Part shown: positions 16,086 to 24,213 of the stretch, in pieces | Layout of the letters: the number at the start of each line of letters is the position of its first letter | Position numbering within the stretch: the stretch's first letter is position 1 | Source: Aeromicrobium camelliae | GTDB lineage: Bacteria > Actinomycetota > Actinomycetes > Propionibacteriales > Nocardioidaceae | DNA length: 64,000 nucleotides | Assembly (NCBI RefSeq): GCF_003850045.1 | Contig: NZ_RQJX01000014.1 | Coordinates: 26,387-90,386 of the forward strand | Direction: 5' to 3' | Made by a program: the position numbers and the translations under genes | The notes under the pieces: model-generated | The model's input: only the letters and a program-made list of their open reading frames with translations | What the model was told of the DNA's origin: nothing | The model's database searches: none

Positions 16086-16529
16086 ATGGCGCGCACCGAG
16101 AGCGACATCGTGATCGCCGCGCCCGCGTCCACCGTCATGGCGGTGATCGCCGACTTCGAGTCCTATCCCTCGTGGGCGACGGGCATGCAGGAGGTCACCG
16201 TGCTCAAAGCCGGTGACGACGGTCGCGCCGAGGAGGTGCGGTTCCTGCTGGCCGCCCCGCCCATCCGCGACGAGTTCACATTGGGTTACCGGTGGGAGGG
16301 CGATGACGCCGTCTCCTGGAGCATGGTCGGTGACGCGTCCATGCTCACTGCCATGGACGGCGCGTACCGGCTCGACCGGGTCGCCGCCGACACCACCCGG
16401 GTGACCTACCAGCTGCGGGTCGACGTCTCGGTGCCGCTGCTCGGGATGCTCAAGCGCAAGGCCGAGAAGGTCATCGTCGACACCGCCTTGAAGGGTCTGA
16501 AGAAGCGGGTCGAATCTGTTGACGTCTGA
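16086..16529 (+). CDS. SRPBCC (START/polyketide cyclase-like) protein
   Basis: A 147-residue single-domain protein of the SRPBCC fold, which forms a deep pocket for hydrophobic ligands. The N-terminal pattern SDIVIAAPASTVMAVIADFESYPSWA and the C-terminal long helix with LLGMLKRKAEKVIVDTALKGLKKRV are typical. The homologue at this place in mycobacteria (Rv2185c) has no settled function. Position beside an acyl-CoA synthetase and an acyltransferase suggests that it binds a lipid or acyl chain. The ROK kinase gene follows after 20 bases. Confidence 0.85.
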   Translation: MARTESDIVIAAPASTVMAVIADFESYPSWATGMQEVTVLKAGDDGRAEEVRFLLAAPPIRDEFTLGYRWEGDDAVSWSMVGDASMLTAMDGAYRLDRVAADTTRVTYQLRVDVSVPLLGMLKRKAEKVIVDTALKGLKKRVESVDV

Positions 16530-16549
16530 GCGAAGAACGGGGGAGCAGC

Positions 16550-17593
16550 ATGGCTGAGCGACTCGCCGTCGGGATCGACATCGGAGGCACGAAGATCGCC
16601 GCCGGCGTCGTCGACGAGGACGGCCGCGTCGTAGCCCGAGCGCGACGCGAGACGCCCACCACGGACCCGGTGGCGATCGTCGACGCGATCGCCGACGTCA
16701 CGGCGCAGTTCCGCGCCGAGTACACGGTCCGGGCGATCGGCATCGGTGCCGCGGGCTACGTCGACGTCTCCCAGTCGACCGTCCTGTTCTCTCCCCACCT
16801 GGCGTGGCGCCATGAACCGCTCCGGGACGCCGTCGCCCGGCGCACCCGTCTCCCCGTGCTCGTCGACAATGACGCGAACGCCGGCGGCTGGGCCGAATGG
16901 CGTTTCGGCGCGGCGCAGAACGAGCCCGACCTCGTGATGGTGACCTTGGGCACCGGCATCGGCGGCGCGATCGTCATCGACGGGCAGCCCTATCGCGGGC
17001 ACTTCGGCATCGCCGGGGAGTTCGGGCACATGCGCGTCGTCCCGGACGGCCTGCCGTGCGAGTGCGGCAACGTCGGCTGCTGGGAGCAGTACGCCAGCGG
17101 CCGGGTGCTGCAGCGCCGCGCCCGCGCGGCGGCGCTCGAGGGCAGCGAGTTCGGCCGCAAACTCCTCGCGGAGGCCGGCGGCGACCTCGAGCGGGTCGAC
17201 GGAGCGTCGGTCGGGCGGCACGCCCTCGCCGGCAACGAGGTGGCCCGAGCCTGGGTCAGCGATGTCGGCGACTGGCTGGGTGTGGGCCTGGCCAACGTGG
17301 CCGCCGCGGTCGACCCCGGTCTGTTCGTGATCGGTGGCGGCGTGAGCGAGAACGGCGAGCTGCTTCTCAGCCCGGCGCGCGCTGCGTTCGCGCGCACCTT
17401 GACGGGGCGCGGCTACCGCGCTGAGGCACGCATCGTCGGTGCCCACCTGGGGCCGGACGCCGGTCTGATCGGTGCCGCCGACATGGCCCGGCTTACAGCG
17501 CGGCGCCGTCGTCTGGCCAATCCCGGTGGGAGGGTCCGCGCTCGGGCAGGTGCCAGACCAGCCAGGCCACCGAGACGACCGCGACGAGTGTGA
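16550..17593 (+). CDS. ROK family glucokinase with extra basic tail
   Basis: A ROK sugar kinase that phosphorylates glucose or a related hexose with ATP or polyphosphate. The phosphate loop DIGGTK is at 10-15, the catalytic aspartate lies in VLVDNDANA, and the zinc site follows as GHMRVV then CECGNVGCWEQ. At 347 residues it is about 30 longer than usual. The last 30 residues are Arg- and Pro-rich and are read through the 3' end of the opposing membrane protein gene, a 101-base overlap. The normal ROK end would be near MARLTARRR. The tail is probably a recent stop-codon loss rather than a functional domain. Confidence 0.92.
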   Translation: MAERLAVGIDIGGTKIAAGVVDEDGRVVARARRETPTTDPVAIVDAIADVTAQFRAEYTVRAIGIGAAGYVDVSQSTVLFSPHLAWRHEPLRDAVARRTRLPVLVDNDANAGGWAEWRFGAAQNEPDLVMVTLGTGIGGAIVIDGQPYRGHFGIAGEFGHMRVVPDGLPCECGNVGCWEQYASGRVLQRRARAAALEGSEFGRKLLAEAGGDLERVDGASVGRHALAGNEVARAWVSDVGDWLGVGLANVAAAVDPGLFVIGGGVSENGELLLSPARAAFARTLTGRGYRAEARIVGAHLGPDAGLIGAADMARLTARRRRLANPGGRVRARAGARPARPPRRPRRV

Positions 17594-17930
17594 GCACGGC
17601 GAGCACCTCGGCAGGGAGCCAGAAGCCCACGACGGCCGACAGCAGCGCCAGCACCGGAGCCGCCGCGACGCCCGCCCACGCCAACCCCGTGCCCCGCGCG
17701 GGACGCAGCCGCGCGGGCGGAACCTGGCGGTAGAACGGCTCCTCCTCCACCTCGTCGGCGTCACGCAGTTCGTGGGGGAGTTCGTCGGCCTCGGCGGCGG
17801 CGCGCTGACGTTCTTCCTCGCGCCGGGCGTGCTCGGCCGCGGCCTCGTCCAGATCGGGCAGGCCCTCCACGTCCAGCTCGAGCCCCTCGACGATCCGGTC
17901 GAACTCGTCGCGCTCGTCGCGCTCGGTCAT
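17493..17930 (-). CDS. Acidic protein with two C-terminal membrane helices, unknown function
   Basis: A 145-residue protein with a very acidic N-terminal half (DEFDRIVEGLELDVEGLPDL and many Glu residues) and two hydrophobic helices near residues 84-125. I do not recognise a named domain, but similar small proteins stand opposite PlsC-type genes in actinobacteria. I start it at the ATG at 17930, which has GAGGA seven bases upstream. A GTG two codons earlier is possible. It converges with and overlaps the ROK gene by 101 bases. Confidence 0.72.
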   Translation of the reverse strand: MTERDERDEFDRIVEGLELDVEGLPDLDEAAAEHARREEERQRAAAEADELPHELRDADEVEEEPFYRQVPPARLRPARGTGLAWAGVAAAPVLALLSAVVGFWLPAEVLAVLTLVAVVSVAWLVWHLPERGPSHRDWPDDGAAL

Positions 17931-17973
17931 GACCACATCCTCGCACCGCCGAGGGCGCGAGGGCGAGGGGAGG

Positions 17974-17979
17974 TATCGT
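17974..17979 (+). promoter_or_regulatory. -10 box (TATCGT), leaderless
   Basis: TATCGT is six bases before the GTG at 17986 and fixes the start of the acyltransferase against a longer open frame. Confidence 0.55.
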
Positions 17980-17985
17980 CCTCTC

Positions 17986-18735
17986 GTGCTCTACTGGTTC
18001 TTGAAGTACCTGGCGCTGGGTCCGCTGCTGCGCGTGATCTTTCGTCCGTTCGCCGAAGGGCTCGAGAACGTGCCGCGTCAGGGGCCGGTGATCCTGGCCG
18101 CCAACCACCTGTCGTACAGCGACTGGCTGTTCATGCCGCTCGTCATGCCGCGCCGCGTCACGTTCGTGGCCAAGGCCGAGTACTTCGAGTCGCCCGGCGT
18201 CAAAGGCTGGTTGCAGAAGAAGTTCTTCGGCGGCACCGGCCAGGTCCCGATCGACCGCACGAGCGGATCGGCTGCGGCCGGCGCTCTCAAGACTCAGTTG
18301 CGGCTGCTGTCCGAAGGGCAGGTGTGCGGCATCTTCCCCGAGGGCACGCGCTCGCACGACGGCAAGCTCTACCGGGGTCGCACCGGCGTCGCGCGCCTCG
18401 CGCTCGAGGCCAAGGTGCCGGTCATCCCGGTGGCCGTGCTCAACACGGACATCATCGCGCCGCCGGGCAAGGTCTTCGGCCGGTTCGCCCGGCCCGGGGT
18501 GAAGTTCGGTCGGCCACTCGACTTCAGCCGCTACGAGGGCCTGGAGTCCGACCGCTTCATCCTGCGGGCGATCACCGACGAGATCATGTACGAGATCATG
18601 AATCTCACCGGTCAGGAGTACGTCGACCTCTACGCGCAGGACGCCAAGAAGCGCGACAAGGAGCTGGCCGAGGCCGCCGCGGCGGAGCGTGAGAAGGCCG
18701 AGTCCGACGAAGTCTGGGATGAGCTGAACGAGTGA
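17986..18735 (+). CDS. 1-acyl-sn-glycerol-3-phosphate acyltransferase (PlsC family)
   Basis: A membrane-associated acyltransferase that adds a fatty acyl chain to lysophosphatidate or a similar acceptor. The catalytic motif NHLSYSD gives His41 and Asp46, and the acceptor site is FPEGTRS. The 249-residue length fits. The start follows the TATCGT box and gives MLYWFLKYLALG, a membrane-binding helix. The last 30 residues are charged and helical. The aroG gene follows after a 60-base spacer with its own promoter. Confidence 0.93.
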   Translation: MLYWFLKYLALGPLLRVIFRPFAEGLENVPRQGPVILAANHLSYSDWLFMPLVMPRRVTFVAKAEYFESPGVKGWLQKKFFGGTGQVPIDRTSGSAAAGALKTQLRLLSEGQVCGIFPEGTRSHDGKLYRGRTGVARLALEAKVPVIPVAVLNTDIIAPPGKVFGRFARPGVKFGRPLDFSRYEGLESDRFILRAITDEIMYEIMNLTGQEYVDLYAQDAKKRDKELAEAAAAEREKAESDEVWDELNE

Positions 18736-18783
18736 GCCCGTCCGCACGATGAAACCGCGTCTCACGGGGCGAGGAGCCCCGCG

Positions 18784-18789
18784 TATCCT
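18784..18789 (+). promoter_or_regulatory. -10 box (TATCCT), leaderless aroG
   Basis: TATCCT is six bases before the GTG at 18796. Confidence 0.5.
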
Positions 18790-18795
18790 GGTGCG

Positions 18796-20130
18796 GTGAG
18801 CATTCCCAGCCTTGACGACCTCCATGCGATCGGCGCCGCCCAGCAGCCGACGTATGCCGATCAGGTCGAGCGCGATCGTGCGGTCGACACGCTGCGGAAG
18901 ATGCCCCCGCTCGTGTTTGCGGGCGAATGCGACGCGCTGCGCGACAAGATGGCCGCGGTGGCCCGTGGCGAGGCGTTCCTCCTTCAGGGCGGCGACTGCG
19001 CCGAGACTCTGGAGGGCGTGACGGCGGAGAACACGCGGAACAAGCTGCGCGTGCTCCTGTCGATGGCCGTCGTGCTGACGTACGCCGCGAGCGTGCCGGT
19101 CGTCAAGGTCGGCCGTCTCGCCGGGCAGTTCGCCAAGCCCCGCTCCAGCGACACCGAGACCCGTGAGGGCGTCACGTTGCCGGCCTACCGGGGCGACGCC
19201 GTCAACGGCTTCGACTTCACCCCGGAGGCGCGTCGTCACGACCCGCAGCGCCTCCTGGACGTCTACCATGCCTCGAGCGCCACGCTGAACCTCATCCGCG
19301 CGTTCACCACCGGCGGATACGCCGATCTGCGACAGATGCACGTGTGGAACACCGACTTCGTCCGCAACAGCCCCGTGGGGGAGCGGTACGAGCGGATGGG
19401 CGCCGAGATCGACCGGGCGCTCGCGTTCATGGAGGCCATCGGCGCCGACCCGGCCGAGCTCCATACCGTGGACTTCTACTCCTCCCACGAGGCACTCATC
19501 CTCGAGTACGAACACGCACTCACCCGCATCGATTCGCGGACGCAGCTGCCGTACGACGTGTCGGGTCACTTCCTGTGGATCGGCGAGCGCACCCGGCAGC
19601 TCGACGGCGCACACGTCGAACTGCTGAGTCGGATCGCCAACCCCATCGGTGTCAAGCTCGGCCCGACGAGCACTCCCGACGACGCGATCGCGCTGTACGA
19701 GAAGCTCAACCCCGAGCGGATCCCCGGCAAGGTCACGTTCGTGACCCGCTTCGGCGCCGACAAGATCCGCGACCTGCTGCCGCACCTCATCGAGAAGGTC
19801 AGCGCGGCCGGGGTCGAGGTCGCGTGGGTCACCGACCCGATGCATGGCAACACCTTCGCCACCGAGAACGGCTACAAGACGCGCGACTTCGATGCAGTCA
19901 TCGACGAGGTGCGCGGGTTCTTCGAGGTCCACCGCGCGCTCGGCACCTGGCCCGGCGGCCTGCACGTCGAGCTGACCGGTGACGACGTGACGGAGTGCGT
20001 CGGCGGCGGCTCGCGTCTGTCGGCGGCCGACCTCGCGCACCGTTACGAGACGCTGTGCGACCCGCGACTCAACCGCGCACAGTCGCTCGAACTGGCCTTC
20101 CTCGTCGCGGAGATGCTCTCGGGGCGCTGA
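18796..20130 (+). CDS. aroG: Class II 3-deoxy-7-phosphoheptulonate synthase
   Basis: DAHP synthase joins phosphoenolpyruvate and erythrose 4-phosphate, the entry step of the shikimate pathway. The 444-residue protein is of the plant-like class II type found in actinobacteria. It shows GGDCAET, KPRSSDTE, FVTRFGADKIRDLLP and the metal-site region WVTDPMHGNT. It has its own leaderless promoter. Together with trpD, 11 kb away, it accounts for part of aromatic amino acid synthesis here. Feedback sites cannot be judged by eye. Confidence 0.96.
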   Translation: MSIPSLDDLHAIGAAQQPTYADQVERDRAVDTLRKMPPLVFAGECDALRDKMAAVARGEAFLLQGGDCAETLEGVTAENTRNKLRVLLSMAVVLTYAASVPVVKVGRLAGQFAKPRSSDTETREGVTLPAYRGDAVNGFDFTPEARRHDPQRLLDVYHASSATLNLIRAFTTGGYADLRQMHVWNTDFVRNSPVGERYERMGAEIDRALAFMEAIGADPAELHTVDFYSSHEALILEYEHALTRIDSRTQLPYDVSGHFLWIGERTRQLDGAHVELLSRIANPIGVKLGPTSTPDDAIALYEKLNPERIPGKVTFVTRFGADKIRDLLPHLIEKVSAAGVEVAWVTDPMHGNTFATENGYKTRDFDAVIDEVRGFFEVHRALGTWPGGLHVELTGDDVTECVGGGSRLSAADLAHRYETLCDPRLNRAQSLELAFLVAEMLSGR

Positions 20131-20183
20131 GACACGCACCCGGCCGTACCCAACCACCGGGGTGAGGGCGCGGGTGAGTCCGG

Positions 20184-22136
20184 TCAGCTGAGGAAGACGG
20201 TGACGGTCTCGCCCTTGCGGCGTTCCGTTCCGGCGCTCGGGCTCTGGAAGCGCACCTTCGCGCCGTCGCCGGCGAGGGGGTTGCGGGTGGCGTTGAGCTT
20301 GAGCCCCGCCTCCTCGACCGCCTTCTTGGCATCGGCCTCGGACTTGCCGCCGAGGTCGGGCACCTTGACCATCTCGGGGCCCTTCGACACGACGAGGGTG
20401 ACGGTGTCGCCACGGAACGCGGTGCCACCCTGCGGCTGCTGGGAGATCACCCGCCCCTCCTCGACGTCGTCGCTGAACTCCTCCTGGACGTTCACCAGGA
20501 ATCCGACGCCCTGCAGCCCGTTGCGGGCTTCGTCGATCGGTGTGCCGACGTAGTCGGTGATCGCGATGGGCTCGCGGCCCTTGCTCACGACGATGTCGAG
20601 TGCGGTGTCGCGCTTGACCTGCGCCCCGACGTCGTAGTTGGTCACGCGGATGATGCTGCCTTGCGGGATCTCCTCGTGGAACTCCTCGGTCGTGTCGCCG
20701 AGCTTGAGATTGAGCGATCCCACGATCGTCTGCGCCTCATCGACCGTCTTGCCGGCGAGGTCGGGGACCTCGTAGCGCTCCTTGCCCTTGGACAAGGTCA
20801 CGGTGATGGTGGTGTCGGGCAGGATCTGCTCGCCGGCGGCCGGATCGGTGGAGATGACGTGATCGGCTGGGACGTCCTCGGAGAACGCGGCGGGAGCGAA
20901 TTCGACCTCGAAACCGTCCGCCTGTGCGGTCTTCACCGCGTCGTCGCGTGACAGCCCGGTGAGTTCGGGAGCGTCGACGTAACGGCCGACTGCGACATAC
21001 CACCCGCCGAGCGCCGTCAGCACGAGCGCGATCAGCGCGGCGATGAGGAGGAACAGGCCCCGGCGGGACTTCTCGCGTCGGGGTGCCTCCTTCTCGACAA
21101 CCTCGTCGGGCTGGACTGGCGCGGGCTGGGACCAGGCGACGGTGGGTTCGGCGATCGCGGTCGTGTGCGCGGTGTCGGCGGCCGAGCCGAGCGCGGCGAG
21201 GTCGACGGCCTGGGTCGGCTCGTCCTCACTGTCCCGGGGTGAGGTCGGCAGCAGATCCGCCGCGAGCTCGGGATCGTCCTCGGCGCCGTCGGCGAGCGCG
21301 CGCCGCACCTGCCGGACTTGGTGCAGCAGCGCGCGGGCGTCGGGGGAGCGGCGTTCGGGATCGCGCGATGTAGCCCGTGCGACCAGCGCGTCGACGTAGT
21401 CGGGCAGACCGCCCACGAGCGTCGACGGTGCCGGGACGTCGACGTTGACGTGCATGTACGCGACCTGGATGGGCGTATCGGCCACGTGCGGCTTGCGGCC
21501 GGTGAGCATCTCGAAGAGCATCGCCCCGCACGCGTACACGTCGGCGCGAGGGTCCGAGCCGCGGTGCAGGACGACCTCCGGCGCCAGGTAGGAGACCGTG
21601 CCGATGAGGGCGCCGCCGCTGTGCGTCGTCGAGGTGCTCACGGCGCGCGCCAGCCCGAAGTCCGCCACCTTGACCTCGCCGGTCGGCGTGATGAGGACGT
21701 TCTCGGGCTTGACGTCGCGGTGGATGAGTTTCGCCGCGTGCGCCTCGGACAACGCCTGCAGGATGGGGTCGAGGTAGGCGAGCGCCTGCTGGGGTGACAT
21801 CGGGGCCTCGTCACGGAGCACGTCGCGCAGGGTGCGCCCCGGGACGTACTCCATGACGAGGTAGGTGAAGTCGCCGTCGGTGCCCTGGTCGAAGACCGCC
21901 ACGACACTGCGGTGGTTGAGTTTGGCGGCCGCCTTGGCCTCGGAGACGAAACGCTGCCGGAAATCATCGGCGTCGCCGAGGCCGGCGTGCATGATCTTGA
22001 CCGCGACGATGCGGTCGAGGCGCAGGTCGGTGGCGCGGAAGACACTGGCCATGCCACCGCGCGCGATCCGCTCGTGGATCACGTAACGGCCGTCGAGCGT
22101 GTGCCCGACCAGCGCTTGATCGCCGGTGACCGTCAC
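20184..22136 (-). CDS. Ser/Thr protein kinase with four PASTA repeats
   Basis: A transmembrane Hanks-type kinase that senses peptidoglycan fragments or lipid II through external PASTA domains. The 650-residue protein has a cytoplasmic kinase domain with Lys47 (VAVKIM), the catalytic HRDVKPEN at Asp141, DFG at 159-161 and an activation loop with several Ser and Thr. An acidic linker follows, then one membrane helix at about 360-381 and four PASTA repeats from 387 to the end. I start at the GTG at 22136, five bases after AGGAGG. The locus corresponds to mycobacterial pknL, which as I recall lacks PASTA repeats, so this protein combines the PknL position with PknB-like architecture. Confidence 0.95.
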   Translation of the reverse strand: MTVTGDQALVGHTLDGRYVIHERIARGGMASVFRATDLRLDRIVAVKIMHAGLGDADDFRQRFVSEAKAAAKLNHRSVVAVFDQGTDGDFTYLVMEYVPGRTLRDVLRDEAPMSPQQALAYLDPILQALSEAHAAKLIHRDVKPENVLITPTGEVKVADFGLARAVSTSTTHSGGALIGTVSYLAPEVVLHRGSDPRADVYACGAMLFEMLTGRKPHVADTPIQVAYMHVNVDVPAPSTLVGGLPDYVDALVARATSRDPERRSPDARALLHQVRQVRRALADGAEDDPELAADLLPTSPRDSEDEPTQAVDLAALGSAADTAHTTAIAEPTVAWSQPAPVQPDEVVEKEAPRREKSRRGLFLLIAALIALVLTALGGWYVAVGRYVDAPELTGLSRDDAVKTAQADGFEVEFAPAAFSEDVPADHVISTDPAAGEQILPDTTITVTLSKGKERYEVPDLAGKTVDEAQTIVGSLNLKLGDTTEEFHEEIPQGSIIRVTNYDVGAQVKRDTALDIVVSKGREPIAITDYVGTPIDEARNGLQGVGFLVNVQEEFSDDVEEGRVISQQPQGGTAFRGDTVTLVVSKGPEMVKVPDLGGKSEADAKKAVEEAGLKLNATRNPLAGDGAKVRFQSPSAGTERRKGETVTVFLS

Positions 22137-22186
22137 CGATACCTCCTCGCGGCATGCGTCGTGGGCCGGCCGGCCCGGACCCTTTG

Positions 22187-22192
22187 AGTGTA
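22187..22192 (-). promoter_or_regulatory. -10 box (TACACT) for the PASTA kinase
   Basis: TACACT on the minus strand predicts a start near 22180 and a leader of about 45 bases with a strong ribosome site. Confidence 0.4.
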
Positions 22193-22242
22193 GAGAACCG
22201 CCGCGAAACTCCCGTCGATTCGCGGCGCTGCGGCGCGCCTCG

Positions 22243-23286
22243 TCAGCGGTGTCGACGCGTCGCGGCTCGAGCCAGCGGCGTGAGGATCCTGACCGCCTCG
22301 GGACCGAGGGCCGCCAGAGCATCGTCGGCCTCGCGTTCGAGGCGGGCGATGTCGTCCTCGACGTCGGCGCGGGCCCCACTGGACTCGATGAGCGCGGCGA
22401 GTTCGTCGACGCCGTGTTCATGACCGAGCAGACCGAGGACGCGGTCCGCGCCGAGGCGCTCGGCCGCCCGGGCGACGAGCACCGTGCGTTTGCCCTCACG
22501 CAGGTCGTCGCCGGTGGGCTTGCCGGTCGCGGCGGCGTCGCCGAAGACGCCGAGCACGTCGTCACGCAGCTGGAACGCCTCACCGAGGGGAAGGGCCACG
22601 CGGGTCAGGCCGGCGAGCAGGGCGTCGTCGGCGCCGGCGAGGGTCGCACCGACGTGCAGCGGACGCTCGATCGTGTAGGTCGCCGCCTTGAATCGCACCA
22701 CCCGCATGGCGTCCTCGACACTCAACTCACGGCGCGTCTGCGCCAGCACGTCGAGGAACTGCCCCGCGATGACCTCGGTCTTGGCCAGATCCCAGAAGCG
22801 GAGCGCCCGCGTCAGGTGCCAGTCGGTGCCCTCGGGGACGCGCCGGATCTGCTCGTCGGCCCAGCTGAGCAGCAGGTCGCCGAGCAGGATCGCGGTCTGG
22901 CTCCCGAAGGCGACAGGATCGCCGGAGCGTCCCTCCTGGCGATGCTGCGCCTCGAACGCGCGGTGCACGCTCGGACGGCCGCGGCGGGTATCCGAACCGT
23001 CCATGAGGTCGTCGTGGACGAGCGCGCTGCCTTGAAGCCACTCGAACGCGGCCGCGGCGCGGGCGATGCGGGGGTCGTCCGGATCGCCGCCGGCGATCTG
23101 CCAGCCGGCGAAGCAGAAGAGGGGCCGGAGCAGTTTGCCTCCGGCGACGAACGCCGCGGCAGCGTCGACGAGCTCGGTCAGCGGGGCCGCGATGTCGGAC
23201 AGCCGCGCGCGCTGCGCCGCGGCGACGGCGTGCAACTCGTGCTCGACGCGCTCCCGGAATGTGGAATCGTCGAGCGGGGTGGTCAC
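22243..23286 (-). CDS. idsA: Polyprenyl diphosphate synthase (geranylgeranyl type)
   Basis: A trans-isoprenyl diphosphate synthase that chains isopentenyl units for quinones, carotenoids or lipid carriers. Both aspartate-rich sites are present: DDLMD in LVHDDLMDGSDTRRG and DDVLG in LRDDVLGVFGD. GGKLLRP marks the N-terminal substrate site. I set the start at the GTG at 23286 (347 residues), seven bases after TATCGT. An ATG at 23292 and a GTG at 23295 are alternatives. The promoter overlaps that of the divergent metF. Confidence 0.93.
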   Translation of the reverse strand: MTTPLDDSTFRERVEHELHAVAAAQRARLSDIAAPLTELVDAAAAFVAGGKLLRPLFCFAGWQIAGGDPDDPRIARAAAAFEWLQGSALVHDDLMDGSDTRRGRPSVHRAFEAQHRQEGRSGDPVAFGSQTAILLGDLLLSWADEQIRRVPEGTDWHLTRALRFWDLAKTEVIAGQFLDVLAQTRRELSVEDAMRVVRFKAATYTIERPLHVGATLAGADDALLAGLTRVALPLGEAFQLRDDVLGVFGDAAATGKPTGDDLREGKRTVLVARAAERLGADRVLGLLGHEHGVDELAALIESSGARADVEDDIARLEREADDALAALGPEAVRILTPLARAATRRHR

Positions 23287-23293
23287 ATCCATC

Positions 23294-23303
23294 ACGATAC
23301 CGT
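23294..23303. promoter_or_regulatory. Overlapping divergent -10 boxes (idsA / metF)
   Basis: Minus-strand TATCGT (23294-23299) and plus-strand TACCGT (23298-23303) share two base pairs. The first lies seven bases from the idsA GTG at 23286 and the second six bases from the metF GTG at 23310. Only one can be used at a time. Confidence 0.55.
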
Positions 23304-23309
23304 TGGCAC

Positions 23310-24203
23310 GTGCCCGCATCCGACCGCTCCCTCGTCGACGCTCTGCGCGACGAGCGCCCCACCACGTCGTTCGAGTTCTTCCCGCCCAAGGACGATGAGG
23401 GCGAGGAGCAGCTGTGGCGCACGATCTCGGAGCTGGAGCCGCTCGCCCCGACGTTCGTCTCGGTGACCTACGGCGCCGGCGGCACCAGCCAGGAGCGCAC
23501 GGTCCGCATCACCGAGCGGATCGCCCGCGGTTCGTCGATGAAGCCGGTCGGCCACCTGACCCTGGTCGGCCAGAGCACGGCGGAGATCGAGTCGGTCCTC
23601 AAGCAGTACCTCGCGGCGGGCGTCGACCACGTGCTGGCGCTGCGCGGCGATCCCCAGGGCGGCCCGCGGGCTCCGTGGGAGGGTCACCCCGAGGGCATGA
23701 ATCACGCCATCGAACTCGTGGAACTCGCGGAGCGCATGGGCGGGATCACCGTCGGCGTGGCCGCGTTCCCCGAGGGGCATCCCGACGCCGAGAGTCTCGA
23801 GGCGTGCGCCGAGGTGCTGGTGGCCAAAGCTCGCGCGGGTGCCGAGTTCGCGATCACCCAGCTGTTCTTCCGCGCCAGCGACTATGTCGAGCTCGTCGAG
23901 CGGGTTCGCGGCCTCGGGTGCGATCTGCCGATCATCCCGGGCATCATGCCGATCCTCAACTTCGGGCAGGTGGCGCGCATGGCCGAGCTCTCCGGGGCGG
24001 CCATGCCGGCGGAGGTCCTCGAGCAGATCGAACCGATCGCCGAGGACCGTGCGGCGGTGCGCGCGAAGGGCATCGAGCTCGCCACCCAGCTGTGCCGCGA
24101 CGTCCTCGACGCGGGCGCGCCGGGACTGCACTTCATGACGCTCAACCGCTCCAAGGCCACCCGGGAGATCTTCGAGACGCTGCGCGCCGAAGGCCGCATC
24201 TGA
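23310..24203 (+). CDS. metF: Methylenetetrahydrofolate reductase
   Basis: MetF reduces 5,10-methylene-THF to 5-methyl-THF with FAD, supplying methyl groups for methionine. The 297-residue protein shows the opening SFEFFPPKDDEGEE, the FAD-binding region LALRGDPQGG and the late motif FITQLFF in the form FAITQLFFRASDY. The GTG at 23310 is fixed by a TACCGT box six bases upstream. It ends ten bases before the convergent FAD oxidoreductase gene. Confidence 0.95.
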   Translation: MPASDRSLVDALRDERPTTSFEFFPPKDDEGEEQLWRTISELEPLAPTFVSVTYGAGGTSQERTVRITERIARGSSMKPVGHLTLVGQSTAEIESVLKQYLAAGVDHVLALRGDPQGGPRAPWEGHPEGMNHAIELVELAERMGGITVGVAAFPEGHPDAESLEACAEVLVAKARAGAEFAITQLFFRASDYVELVERVRGLGCDLPIIPGIMPILNFGQVARMAELSGAAMPAEVLEQIEPIAEDRAAVRAKGIELATQLCRDVLDAGAPGLHFMTLNRSKATREIFETLRAEGRI

Positions 24204-24213
24204 GCGGTCCCGG

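Noticed and set aside
20131..20183. Terminator between aroG and the PASTA kinase gene
   Set aside because: Only short imperfect GC repeats are present and no stable hairpin with loop and T-run could be drawn.
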